In this document: positions 11,186 through 24,056 of the stretch, one piece after another
How the letters are laid out: every line of letters starts with the position of its first letter
Numbering within the stretch: the first letter of the stretch is position 1
DNA from: Lichenostomus cassidix
Lineage: Eukaryota; Chordata; Aves; Passeriformes; Meliphagidae
Assembly: GCA_008360975.2 (NCBI GenBank)
Contig: CM039183.1
Span: forward strand, 54,645,350 to 54,709,349
Direction of reading: 5' to 3'
Length of the DNA: 64,000 nt
The notes under the pieces: model-generated
Told to the model about the DNA's origin: nothing
The model's input: only the letters and a program-made list of their open reading frames with translations
Databases searched by the model: none
Made by a program: the position numbers and the translations under genes

Positions 11186-14100
11186 AGGAATTACTTGAGT
11201 AATGGAAAAAGTATGAAAAAGCCAAAAAGCAAATGTAAACAAACATACAACTATAATCAGCTTTACAATCTTAAACAAGTGTTCAAGAGTTAAACATTAA
11301 AGATTCTGCTATATTAATTTTTTCTTACAGATCCAGTTAGAGCATATAAATAAGCTTAAGACAATTTGTTCCATTTTCACCTGACTGTAAAAGGTCTCAA
11401 ACAAACATGTATAAATTCAGTGTTGAAATTGCTTTGAGCATGTGGCTCAACAAAAGGCCTCCTGGAGTTCCTTCTAGCACAGAAAATTTTACAAAGTGGA
11501 ATAGGAAGAAAAAGCATTTTTGGCAAAAGTGTTCACAACAAGGGTCTCTCTCTCTAACTTTGGGGGCAGAACACAGGAATATTATATTTTGAGACAATTC
11601 AATGGCAGTGATCCACTTTGCATGTGTGCAAAGAGAAAGAAACATCTCACTAAAAAATCTGATTTCATTTCCACCTTTTTTCCCCAGAAGGCTGCTGTAA
11701 ATTCACAAAACTTTGCTTCAAATGTTGGATGAGTCTATGCTTTCAGCCCATCCATTGCAACTTCAAAAAGAACATTTCCTCATACATTTATCAGGCCCCA
11801 CTTACACAGTTATTTGGCTGAGTACAGAACAGTATGTCTAATAAGTATCATTGAGATTCCCCTCGAACAAACTAGAATCATTTCACATCCACAATCCATT
11901 TTCCTTCATTCAGTAATTTCTCTTTTTAATATAATATTTAATTAAAAGATAATCACATGAAGAACTAGAAGGCCTTGATCCCTTCCAGTGGTTGCATCAG
12001 ACATCAATTTACTTCTACTTTTGAGAATGATTTTAATAACTCTCTAGCCTTTTTGCATGAATAAATATAGAATTCAGAAAGGATGCCTAACTCTCTCCAT
12101 TTAAAGACAAAAATTTCCATCCTTCTTTGAGAGGATGGAAAAGTTGCCAAATAATTTTTTCTCTTCCCTGTAAAAATTTATCTTAAACTTCAGCAAGACT
12201 GTCACGTTGAACCAGACTGGATTACAGGTGGATAATTATTTCAAGAGAATGCAAGAGAAAAACTGAAGCCTAAAGACTCCAGTCTCTTGGAGTTAATTAA
12301 AATTTCTACAGTCAAATGGGATGTGTTTTTAGCACCCTGTTATGGCCAGCACAGAATTTCCCTCCCTGGGCTGCACTGCAGTAATCTCTGAAGCATTCTC
12401 AGACACTTTGTGAGGGCAACACTAAAGGATGGAGGCTTCAAATGCTCTGTAACACTGTAATTTCATTATCACAAGAAACAACACTCAATCTTGTCTCTAC
12501 AATCTGAGATTTCAGACAGTTCAAAGACAGTAAATACCCCATGCCATATACACAGTCACCATCTGGATCTAGAACATGAGCACTCAAATCCTTGATGGCC
12601 ACATTTCCTACGACTTGAGGTTAGGAAGCCATCAGCATTCAACAATTGAAAGAGTTATGTGGGTATCAGGGTGGTTAAACACGTACTACCAGGCAAATAA
12701 TGGATTTTTCATTAAGTGTCTGGCATTTAACATTTTGGCAATTTTTTGCCATAGCCACAAATTCCGCTAGAACCCTGTTTCTCTGATCCCACACAGCACT
12801 TAATGATAAATCTGTCTTATTGAAAGAAGGGGAAGAATGTAGCATGCTAAAAACTAGAAACCCCCATTCATTTACCACATATAAAAATACTTAATTAATA
12901 ACAAAACAATAAAGTAAGGTGCTTTTGATTTCATAAAATTAGATTCTTTGGAGCCAAGTCACCAGAAAGCTTTTTAAACAATGGAGAAATGGAAAGCTAG
13001 GTCTGTATTGGAGCAGAGATCACCTGCACCATACACGTGGCTGGGGCTTCAGGGTTCAACTGCTGTAACAACTCCATTTGGAAGCTGGGACCCTCCATCA
13101 TGGAAAGTCACTTGGAGTATACTTCTCCAAACCAGAACAGAAACAACCTTCAAGAAGCCATCAGTAGATTACAAACAGAAACAAGGCTACTCTCCCCTGC
13201 TACAGAACAGAGGTAAGAGGGACCTGAAAAGGATCTGATTCGATGTGCCCACTTTATCCTCACAGACAAACAGGGGAGCACAGACTAAATAATAACATAT
13301 AATTTTAAGGTCCTTTGGGTTTATTCAGGAAAAGAATATGAAGCATTTGGACAAAATATAACTGTCAAATGACTGAGGCTGTAAATTAAGTCTCAGATGC
13401 CAACTGCATCAGCAGAGATTCTCGCAGTCTAATTGTTTTTTTGAAGCAGCACAGTAACAGATGCAGAAGAAAACACTTGCAAACACAAGAGGAGAGAAAG
13501 AAAATAACCATTCTGTACTGAAAGAAGTTTTTAAAAGACACAAGAAGAGGGAAGAAAAAAAAAATCAATAAAATTTCCACAGAAACTCTCAAGAGGAACT
13601 CATAAGTAAATGTTCCTACCACACATTTCAAGGGCCACTTGTAGCTTGCAATTTTTTCTACATGAGGCCCTGAAAATATGTTTCAGTTGTGTCCACTCCA
13701 CTAAAAATAATATATACGAGCTTTTTCATGCTGGATTAAGTGACCTTCTGTGAGGAAAACCTCAGCAACCATATTCTATATCCTATGCTTAGAATTAACC
13801 AGAGACATTTAATCAATACTTTATCTACCTTCCCCAATATTTACGGAAACTCAATAATTAATATCAGTTATTACTTGTATCAGTTAAAAAGCAGCTAAAA
13901 GTCACTAGTTGGAAACGTTTACAATTTATTAAGAAGCCTCAGCTAATTTCATGCAGAAGGAAAAATGAGATTACATTTAGGGAAAAGAAAGATTAAATGT
14001 GTTTTCCACTATATCTGGAAGTTATATCATGATAACCAAATTGTGGAGCTAGAGATAGAAGGGAGATAAGACACAAAGAAATATTCAAGTGTATGACAGA

Positions 14101-16481
14101 ATTAATACCTTACAAAAAGGCAAGTCCTTCAACATGAACATGACGAGATTTTTAAAGCTAAAAGATTCAATCACAAGAACTGTGAATTATTAGAGAACAA
14201 TGTGAACCTTGAGCTAACCACAATTTAAGAGTGTTGAAGAAAGGTTCTATTCTGTCTATTGAAAGAGAAAATCTTTGTGGCTTTCCTCAGAAAAAATGAA
14301 AAAAAAATTAAAACATTTAAAAATTATCCCTTAAAAGTTAAACAGATGGCGTAAGAAGAATATTCACTTAACCTTTATCTTCATCTGAGAGAAATGTGAC
14401 AATTATAAAGGTTTAGCTTTAGAAGAAAGGGCTTTCTTTCCCCCACATCTATATGGACAATAGGGGACCAGTAATGACTCCAGAAGGACTTTGACTGTTT
14501 TACTTCATCTACATTAACTTTACTTTCCCTGAAGTCATCTGCCAGCATGATAGATTTATTACTTGCACATGAGGGATCTCAATATTTTTTTCCAGTACTT
14601 CATAAAATAAATATTTTAAAAATCTTGCCTATGAACCAGTGATGGACTTCATGCATTATTAGTGGTACTACAAGAGCAGATACAGTTTATGCTGATTCTG
14701 GTCTCTTTGTTTATAAACTGTGATTTTAGTTTCTTAAAAAACTCAAATACAACAACTAAAACAACCTAACACTGTTTTTGAACTGCCAGTTCCTACAGGG
14801 ATTATAGAAGTCTTACAGCATTGTAAAAGGAAAGGATGAAATCCAGAGGACTTTTCTCAGGTAAGAAACACTGTATGAAATAAATATTAGAGAACATCTA
14901 TATTTGAAAGAAAATTTGGGCAGAATTGCAGTATTTCTTTTGGACTACTTCAATCTAAGAAATGCTAGTTGAGAAATCTTTACAATTTTTGTGTAAAACA
15001 GTTACATAGAGATTAGTCAAAAAACCCCATTAGAACCTGCATCTTAAAGAAGAGATATGAAAAACATAAAACTGGTATAGTGGATTATTAATTAAAAATA
15101 TGTAAGTGTGATTGGATGTAAATGTGTCGAATGAAAAATGTAATGCTGTCAACATAAAACATAATTATAAATTCTAGCTATGATCTGCCACATGTACAAA
15201 AGTCAAAACTAAATCGGCATGACACACTCATGTATGAGATTTTAGGTTGCCTTACTTGAAGCTCTAACTTTTCTGGATCATAGCTGTGATACTAATTACA
15301 TACACTTTGAAGAGTTTTAGCCATATAAACCAGGATGTTCAGACAGAAACAACAAAAAAAATCTGGATCAATAAACAAAATCTCATTAAAAAAAATCAAC
15401 TATTGTCTTAAGTTCTAGAAGTAAAAGGAGATTTTACATCATCCTCCTGCTTGCACCTGAAAATGGAGATTAAAAAAATCAGTCTCAGCTCTTTCCCAGC
15501 CCTTGAGCTGAGAAAAGTGCAGATCCAACCTCAAAGCACAGCAACAACTGAACAGTTTTCCCTTACTCTTTCCCTTTTTCTCCTAAGATTACCAGACTTG
15601 GCCTACCTTGGCTGGACTTATAAATGATCTTTTGTTGTGGAAAGGACAAATGTGATGAGCTGCTCTTAGCTCTTGTTCCAGAATTTTTGTGGCATAAGTA
15701 AGTCTTAGGTGTGCCAAAGAAAGGGAGAACCAGTCTGTAATTTAACTAACTGTTTGCACACAAAAGACTTAATACCTTCTAATCCCTTCTCCTCTGAGCA
15801 CTTACTAGTTTACTAAGATTTTCCTATGGATATAGATTTCAATACAGCTACTTATTACTCTTCATTAATAAAACCTATCTGAAATTTGTAGCATGCTACA
15901 AGAAGACATCATTATTACATATGTTCCAGGAAAGAGGCATTTATCTCAATTATTATAAAATGAGTGAGCCTTTAATATTTTTGAGTTAAAAAAATAATTC
16001 ACATCTAAAATATACATACAGTACTGAAACACAGGAATTTACTTTCTCTTCCAGGATTCAAAGAACAAGAATTACATATCCACAAGTTTATCTAAGAAAT
16101 ATGGACTAATTTGAGACTACCAATGCTCTTCACACTGAGCTGCAAGATGCTGCAAAATCTTGGGTTAAATTTCATTCATCAGCATCTGAAGCCTACAAAG
16201 AGAGACCAAAAATTACTGAGTTTAAAACAATAACAGAGGAATTCTAATTCTATTGAAGTCAATGTTCTTATTATTTTTGATGCAAGTTTGGACAAGATAA
16301 CATGATACTGGGGAGTCTTTCATTTTTTATTTAATAAAATAATTTTAATTTAATACACTTCAGCTCAATAAAACTCGTTGCTTCCTCCTTTAGTTAAGAA
16401 ACCACATCAGCTGCCCAATGAAGTTAAAAGGCAGGAAGGCAGACTACAATGCTAAAGATTTGTGGATGGCTGTGTACATAC

Positions 16482-16598
16482 CACCTTTCATCATTCCCAC
16501 TTCGTAGCATTTTCTCAGTCGGCAGGCCTGGCAACTCTTCCTCCTGTTCTTGTCGATGGTGCACTGGTTAGTAGCAGGACACATGTAGTCATTGTGCC
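16482..16598 (-). CDS. ESR1: ESR1 coding exon 3: second zinc finger
   Basis: 117 nt, the same length as I recall for the human exon. The acceptor is TTTTGCAG before 16598, preceded by a pyrimidine tract; the donor is GTATGT after 16482. It encodes residues 207 (last two bases) to 245 plus one base of codon 246: [13 protein letters not shown] through MMKG. Cys213, Cys219, Cys229 and Cys232 are the four zinc ligands of finger 2. PATNQ between the first two is the D-box used for dimerisation. [14 protein letters not shown] forms the start of the C-terminal extension. The finger is intact, and the phase joins exons 2 and 4 without a break. The exon is too short to stand out as an open frame; I placed it by translating the minus strand between the two splice sites. 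Confidence 0.97.
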
Positions 16599-19500
16599 CT
16601 GCAAAACCAGAGAGAAAGAAGGGACACAGTTATACACAGACATAGCAAAAATTATTACAATGGTCCCTTGTGTTTCATTGTTTAGTACGTGATCTAACAT
16701 GTGGGGAAAAAAGTAGGGTTACCATCATAACCTCTCACAAAGGCGTTGATGCAGATTTTGAAACTAACATCTCTGTGCCACACATTTATTCACAAGTTCT
16801 TTGAATTAAAACTTCTGCAGACTAATTAAAATAGTGAACAATTAAGCAGCCACAGAAGAGGATAGATTAATATGAACAAGTGCCTTGACTTCCTTGCTCT
16901 TAGGCTGAGAAATACAATGCCATCTGGTTTTGCGTGCTTGCGCTGATGTTTAACCAATAGACTGCACAAAATGAGGTTTACAAAATTAAAAATGTCTATG
17001 CACAAAAGATTCTATCTATCGCAGTCTGGGGCAGTTAAGAAACAAACAATATAAAACAGAAGCAACAATCCTCAAATGATTAATTGTACCTCAAAGATAA
17101 ATCAGTGGCTGATTCCAACTGCATGTCTACTGATAAGTGTAAAAACCTTTTGACATGACAAATTCTAAAATCACCACATGCTGAAACAAAGCTTGTTAAC
17201 TGGTATCTTTTCCTTCAGAGCTTCTCTTCCTCATTTATTACTCTCTACATCTCAATTCTCATAACAAGTATTTTTAGCATACCATAATTTGTTACTGCCA
17301 AAAAGCCTCTATTCCAATTTGCTCTTAAAATATGTGTGCTTTAATCTGCTATAAAATTATTTTGCAACCATAGACAAAGGTTAGCAAGGATGAAAAAGTA
17401 TCTTCAAAATTATCTCGTTGGTGCTCTGTATTCATCTGAACACAACTAAGGTACAGCACACACGTGCAAAAAAAAAAAAACATTGTTGCAGAACTGTTTG
17501 TTCTTTCTTTGAGGTCAAGGGATCAGCTTGAGGTAAAGTAGGGTGGAGGTTTGACAGAGGCCTTGGTCTCATCAAATCATCTATCCTTGACTACAAATTA
17601 GAAAATAGAGTAAAAAATACTATCAGATTACACCAGGAACATCTGCTCTCTAATGCCACATAACTGGGATCTCATCAAAATAAGTAGCCAAACTCTAAAT
17701 TTGTAACAGAGGGACAGCTGACTATGCACTGTCTCAAATAGACAGAATTATAATCTTTTAGGTCTACTAGAGAGAAAAACATAATACTGGAAAAATCGCT
17801 ATCCACATACTTTGCTCCAGCACTGTGGTAAAAAGGTACAACAGAAACACCACCTCAACCCAGCATGAGAGAGTGCTTTAATTTTCAGTTCCTCTGGAAG
17901 GATACAGACTGTTCTATATCTGATTCAAAACCTTTCACATGTAAGGGGAAAAAATCAAGTCAGAAAGAAAACAGCCTCAACTATATATGCAATATCTACA
18001 GGGGAAGAGAGCAGAAAAAGAAATCCATGTTTTTAAGAAAATGCACTTTATTGGGTCACACAAAACAGCAGCAAAAGATTATAGCCCCTGACCTCAATCA
18101 CCTGCCTTGTTCCATTAGCCAACCTTGGAAATAGTATGAGATAAAGATGGAAAACTTAAATTACTCTTTATAAAAACAAACAAAGACTTTGAAAGAATAG
18201 CTAATTTTCTTCCTGGGGAAGTTAAAAGGTAAATTCATGTAGTGAATGAGTGCAGATTTTGAAATCAGCAAGTAATTCAGGACACCATTTATATCTCTCT
18301 AAAATAAGCAGGTAAATGTTCCCACTTCGGTCAAAGCTGAAAACATGCTTACCACCTTTGCTGAATTGGGTGATGCTCATGAAGTTCAAAGCTCAAAAGA
18401 AAAAAAAAGTGACAGAAGTGACTGCAAGCAAAAAACCAAAAATTTAGTGGAATCAGTATCATCAGAGCAGCCATCCTTTTTTTCCTATGCTTATGTGAGT
18501 GATAACCTTGTCCTTAGCTCTGAATCTGCATTTCCTTATGCAAACGACAAGTGTTCGGAAAGAAACATTTGGCTTGCAGAATAGTATAAAATTATCCTAT
18601 TTGTAATAGAGCTACAGTTCCTACATTCATACTATAATATTTTTTCCATTTGAAGAATTTCATCATGAATTTACCATTTAAAAGTTAGCATAATTAGTCT
18701 GTTTTCATGCACATGATCTGCACCTTAGACAGTACACTATTCATTCATAGTGCTTGATTGACTTCAGAGAATAAAGACTGTAAAATCTACCTTAAAAAAA
18801 AAAAGAAAGATCTGTGTGTGAGTGGCATACTTTTTCATCTTATGAGTGTCATAGTAACATCACTGATTAGCCTTTCACATTTCCTGCCAATCTAGGAAGA
18901 AGATAATGCATTTAATATTTCTCATAATTTTTTGTTGAGTTTGACAAACATGGCTTCAAGAAATGGGAAAATATGTAAGCAACCAGAAGAAAATACTTGA
19001 TAAATTGAGTATACAGTAAAAACTGTTATCAAATTATCAGGAAAGAAGAAAGAAACAAAAGGAAGAAGGAAGGCAGGAACCTTTCCTGCTTCTCCGCAGT
19101 GAGATCTGATTTCAAGTATTTAGCTGCTGGAAGTGAAAAAAGAAGCTTCCTTTGCAAGGAACAGACACAGAGTAAGGCAGTCTAGCTTGGGGGGGCACAG
19201 AAGAGAAAAAGGCAGAAAAACACAATTAAGGAATAGGTAACATGCAAAACCAAGTTCTACTTCAAAGTGAAATAGCACAGAACTAAATAACCCTGATGTA
19301 GGTGAATTGTCTTAGCTATTCTACCTTTTATCTAATGCTTAAAGCTCATCTCTTGGCAAAGTTGATTATGATCAATCTAATGTACCTGAAGGGATTTCTC
19401 ACTGGTGGGAATCATCAGGGTGAAAATAGGACAAATCAACATGTGCTCAGCTGCCCTGCCCTTTATTTTCATGTTATACAAAGCATAACACATGCTAGAA

Positions 19501-20357
19501 GAGAGGGTTATTGGGCCACTTGAGAGCTGGGTTCACAGCAATACCAAGAGGAAGAAATATCTTCAGTAGTTATTGATACTTGTAGAGGGAAGCATACGTC
19601 ACTTGGGCTCTGTGATCTTATTGAGGCTCTTTGAAAATAAATTATCACAACTTGCACAAAATTAAGGGCAGTGAATTTAACAGGGTGGATCCCCTAGTTT
19701 TAATTCCCCACATGTATAACTTGCACTGTCATGAGTTCCCATGGAAGAGTTTAAGGGAGCGATTGGAGGAGCTTGGGGAGGAGTGGTCTGTTTTTCTCAT
19801 GACATCTCATGAATTGTACATTTTAAAACATTAAGTATTTTTAAAAAATTAAGTATTTTTATAGCACTTCATTATATGCTAAGGTCTTTTCAGAAGGGGG
19901 TGCAAAAATCCAACCCTTTACTCATGGCACTAACTGTAGATGTGATGCTCTGCATGATAACGACCAAGAGTGGAGGGGAAGAGGATGAGGATGCCTAAAC
20001 TGATGTAGTTTAATTGACTCATCATGCATTTTGAACAGAGCAAGTAAAACTTATGATCCTTTTACTACTATGTGCTTTTCCTGTAATTATTCTTTTGTTT
20101 TCAATCCTCATGTCACATATTTCTTTAACTATTCTTTATCTACATGAATAAGGCAGCTATCAGATTTGCCATTACCTCTGGGAGCACCAGATCCTTCTGT
20201 GATGTGACAGTGAAATCAGAAAAATTTTCATACATGTCAGCTAGGAGGAAAGGAAGGCTAAACTGTAGAATTTATCCATACCTTAAGGTGCCAAACAAGA
20301 CTGGAGATAAAAAGCAAAAACTTGGAAAGAATTGCCTCAACAGCAATTTGAAAGTTT

Positions 20358-20434
20358 ACATTAAAAGCAAAAACAATAAAAATAAAAAAAAAAAAAAAAA
20401 GAAGAAGAAAGAGTAAAAGAAAAAAAAAGAAAAG
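20358..20434. repeat. A-rich tract with A17 run
   Basis: A-rich sequence with an uninterrupted 17-A run at 20384-20400, followed by gaagaagaaagag and another A-rich block. No coding similarity lies just upstream, so I do not read it as the tail of a processed pseudogene. Confidence 0.85.
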
Positions 20435-20850
20435 CACTTCAACGTTACTTAGGCTAAACCAGTAAAAACAAATTTTGGGTATAAAATAAAAAGTAACACC
20501 AATTTTAAGTTAAAGTGCCCCAACAAAACTGCACTGATTGGTTTTAAAATCACACTTTTTCCTAACAGGCTTACAGAAGAACAGAAGGTTACGTTTAAAT
20601 CCTTTCTAAGCACAGATACTCAAATTCACAACTTAATTACCCTCAGACAAGGTCTTTGGATTTGGAATTTGGCTTCTCTTAGCAACTACCCAGCACTGCT
20701 GAGAAGATAAATCTTCTTTCTGGTTTTAAACGAGCAAAACTTTAGTACCTGCAATAGTTAGGAAAAGAGTCTTGAAGGCTGTAAAACATACTTCACTTGT
20801 ATTCAGTGAGGAAGTCCTCTTTTTCTGCATACCTCAGAAGAAAAGACTGT

Positions 20851-20955
20851 GAGATATCTTGAGTTAGAAGGGACCAATAAAGGTCATCAAGTCCAACTCC
20901 TGGCCCTGCTCAGGACAGTCCCAAGAATCACCCCATGAGCCTGAGAGCACTGACA
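20851..20955 (-). mobile_element. CR1 LINE 3' fragment
   Basis: About 105 bp like the reverse complement of a CR1 3' end: 'cttgagttagaagggaccaa', 'aaaggtcatcaagtccaact', 'cctggccctgctcagga', 'ccaagaatcaccccatgagcc'. The 'gcctgagagca' ending points to a different CR1 subfamily from the copy at 10889-11185. The terminal octamers are degraded. Confidence 0.8.
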
Positions 20956-22624
20956 CACATTAATCAAAGAACCACTGAAAAATGAGAAAGGAGGAAAGGC
21001 TAAAATTTATATACTATTATGCCCTTCAGCTGTGCCACAGAGCTCCTAGACTGTGTTTGCCTTCTAGTGGAGTCTGCTTGTCTTCACTTACACATAACTG
21101 TAACTCTTCACAAGAGCAGTTAATTCCAGCCAAATGATTATGATACCAAGCTTTTCTTAAAGCTTTCCAGATACTAACAGGAAAAATGCAGAAAGGAGAA
21201 TGAGCATTGCATGAGGACACCAAATCTGCTGCCATCTCACCATTATAATAATGCATGAACTTATATATTAAGAAAGGGTGATACATAAAAAAACCCACTA
21301 TTTAACATTATAAATCTATGAATATAAAATTATCTGTTCTATTCAAGCAAATAATTTTGAAGTTTTTATTATTTGCCTTATCTTAAAATTTAATTTGGTG
21401 TTTCATCTACTATTGCAGGATTATACCATGTGCAAAGTCTACTTCTACCGCAATCCAATTTTTCTAATTTTAGACAAGGTAACAAAATAGAAAGTATATT
21501 TTTTCCTCATGACACATAAAAATAGACAAAAATACTGATCCAATCTCACAAAATCTGGCAGGGAGTATGACATCAAGTTTCTGTTTCCCTAGCTGATAAA
21601 TCACAATTGTTTTAAATCCTTGGCACAAGATTAAAACAACAGCTGTGTTAAAGGGAAAAACTCCCACAATGTATTACTCACAATCATCTCAATATGATCT
21701 CTCCAGAGACAAAAAGCATTTCAGAGAGTGCTATAAGCAAGTCATGGCCATCTTATTCCCATAGACTTTGAATGAAACTCTTGTATTTTTAGCTTCCCAG
21801 TTTATTTGAACTGAAATGCGGAGGGGAAGAATTCTACTAAAGAAAACTCCCACAACTATTATAAAGAGGCTAAGAAGCTAAAAATATTGCAAATTGCTCT
21901 TGTGCACTCAAAATACTATCAATTGTTATCAACAAAAAATTAATTTAACTTTCTATTTTTATTCCATGTATGACATCAGGTTTGGATCTTCAGCACCTGA
22001 ATGGTTCCTGCTATCATACATTTTTCAAGGACCTGAAATGTAGTTATCCTCGCTGTGCCCTCGGAAGGGAATTGTTGGTATTTTTATTTTACTGGCAGGA
22101 GGAGGGCAGAGATAAAGATTCTCAGCACACAGAGCATGCACTGAACATGGCCATTCTAAGCACACTGAATTTTCTGCACTGAAGTCTGTGAAACTGAAAC
22201 TCCAGTACAGGCAACAGCTGGCTTACTAAATTATTATACTACTCTTTGACACCAGTATTTTGACCAAAAAAAGGGCCTATTTTCTGCCTATGTACTGCTT
22301 TCTTCTGCATAGTAAAACCCAGTTATATTCTTCTTTAATTTACCTATATGTATCTGTGATCCTTGGTTTTTTCCCTCACACCCTAACATCATCCATGCTC
22401 TATACAAAAGTCATTCATTTTCTAATCAGAAGGATCAACCAAGGTATCTTAGTCTCTTGTCCTGAATATCTCCAGCCACATTTTAGAGTGGGAATAGCTG
22501 TGTTATCTGTCACACTCCCTAAAACCAAGTTAAGCACTTTCCTGCAGGACAAAAAATACACAGTCTCTTGTAATTTTCAAATGTAAAGTGCTATTTTTCC
22601 CCATGTGAGTATTTTGAATTGCCG

Positions 22625-22665
22625 ACAGGCTCAGGCTAAGGATAACAGGCTCTGAGCTAAGGATA
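22625..22665. repeat. 20-21-bp imperfect tandem duplication
   Basis: Two adjacent copies of acaggctc(t)-ggctaaggata-type sequence, differing by one inserted base and one or two substitutions. Confidence 0.75.
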
Positions 22666-23084
22666 ATGTGAGCTTTCAGATTAAATATTCATTAAACACT
22701 TGCAACACGTAATACTCTAATTTTTTGCTGTTGTTGCTTGATATGGCACAACAGAGATATTGCAGAGGAAATAAAACAACATTAAAGGTGATAATACAGG
22801 ATACATTGAGATTACATTCCTAGCTTCTAAAAGCTAGGAATTCTGTCTAGGAAGTGGGAAGAGCTTTGGATTTGGCAGAGGAAGAACAAGTGACCATTTA
22901 TAAAATCAGATAACAGTCAGTGTTCTTTAATCTCTGGTAATGTGTGTTGCCCAGCTTCAGAAAGGTGTTTGATATTTCCTAGAGTGACATATCATGTTAG
23001 CTAGGAAAATGTCGTTCAGATGATTTCAGAAAATCAGTCTCAGGAAGAACTGTCAGAGTTCACTGTTACAATGGAAGCTGATAT

Positions 23085-24056
23085 TGAATGAGGCTCCATA
23101 GTGTCTGTCTTGAATCCAGTTCTATGCAGTGTTTTCCTCACTAATGGGTAATAATCTGGAGTTTTTCTTTTATTAAGTGTTATTCATTTGTAGATGACAT
23201 TTATATGTGTTAGAAAATGAGAGGAAAGGGCAGAGTACTGTGCTAGCCAGACTGAAATAAATGGCAAGAGAATACAGAATAAGAATTCCAAATTACCCTG
23301 GCAAACTGGAGTTAGTACATTGGAAAACAAATGCACCAAAGTAAGGGCAGGTAGAAATCTCTGCATTAAAATAGGAGCAATCATTTGCACAAAACAATAA
23401 GGAAAAGAAATGGTTTCTTGTCCAGAAAAGTGTGATTGAGTTTATTCTGCATCATGCCTTGATTATGAGTAAACAGTATCATGTTTTTGCAAATAAGGCA
23501 AATATTACACTGTGATGGATGTAGACAAATACCTCTGGATGGGCTTTTAAGGTAATTCTATTGCTCTGTTCAGTACTTGTAAAACACCATATAGTAGGAA
23601 ATCATGATTCAAGGAAAAAGAAAAAAACAGTAAAAAGTGGAGAAACTCCAAAGCAGAGCAACTGGAACATGAGAAGTCTAGAAAACAAACCCTATGAGAA
23701 AATGTAGAATAAATCATGCTTCTTCAGGTTAGGTAAAACAGAAGAATTTTTTTCAAGTGCAATAGGAATCTTCCATGCTGTAAACGTTGTTGCAAAAAAA
23801 AAAGAGAACAATTTTTTTTTTTTTTTTTTTTTTGGTGGCATCATTGGCAGGAAAATAAGTGACAAGCTTAACCTGCAGGCAGGAAGATTCAAATTTCCTA
23901 GTAGCCTTCAAAGATAAGAATAAAATACTGGATCAAGCTACAGGCTTTAAAAAGCAGTTCAATAAACATATACAATGAATTGGCAACAGTTGATCCTGTC
24001 ACAGGACAGAAAGATAGACTAGAGCTCAAGGTCCACTACAGACCTGTGATTTGCTT
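23085..24056 (+). mobile_element. Ancient amniote-type CR1 LINE, about 1 kb of 3' ORF2 plus 3' end
   Basis: A decayed but collinear CR1 remnant on the plus strand. In order I see: a 'cttgaatccagttctatgcag' block (the QGSVLxPVLF region) near 23110; 'tcatttgtagatgacattta' near 23185-23205, equivalent to the FADDT catalytic box; 'ggcaaactggagttagtaca' near 23300; 'ttgctctgttcagtacttgt' near 23560; 'aactggaacatgagaagtct' then 'aacaaaccctatgagaaaatg' near 23660-23705; 'taacctgcaggcaggaagat' near 23870; and a tail 'actagagctcaaggtccactacag...ctgtgattt' ending near 24056. Homopolymers (A10, then T22 at 23812-23833) interrupt it. This is the most complete ancient copy in the window and lies antisense to ESR1. 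Confidence 0.7.
23812..23833. repeat. T22 homopolymer
   Basis: Twenty-two uninterrupted Ts inside the ancient CR1 remnant, 8 bases after an A10 run. Likely length-variable and prone to sequencing error. Confidence 0.9.

Larger units (their letters stand above)
4091..16481 (-). other. ESR1: ESR1 intron 3
   Basis: 12.4 kb intron between the second-zinc-finger exon and the hinge/LBD exon, with donor GTATGT read from 16481 and acceptor CTCTAG ending at 4091. It contains an ancient CR1 (about 6130-6740), a short CR1 3' end (7786-7858), a G/T-rich tract (8319-8474), a 25-bp tandem duplication (8798-8846) and a minus-strand CR1 tail (10889-11185). The stretches 4100-6100 and 11200-16480 are AT-rich unique sequence in which I see no exon or RNA gene. 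A vague CR1 ORF2-like impression at about 5020-5140 is too weak to list. Confidence 0.9.

Noticed and set aside
20144..20416. 90-codon open frame ending in a lysine run before A17, as a processed pseudogene
   Set aside because: The lysines are the A-rich tract itself; upstream sequence resembles no known protein, and no target-site duplication is evident.
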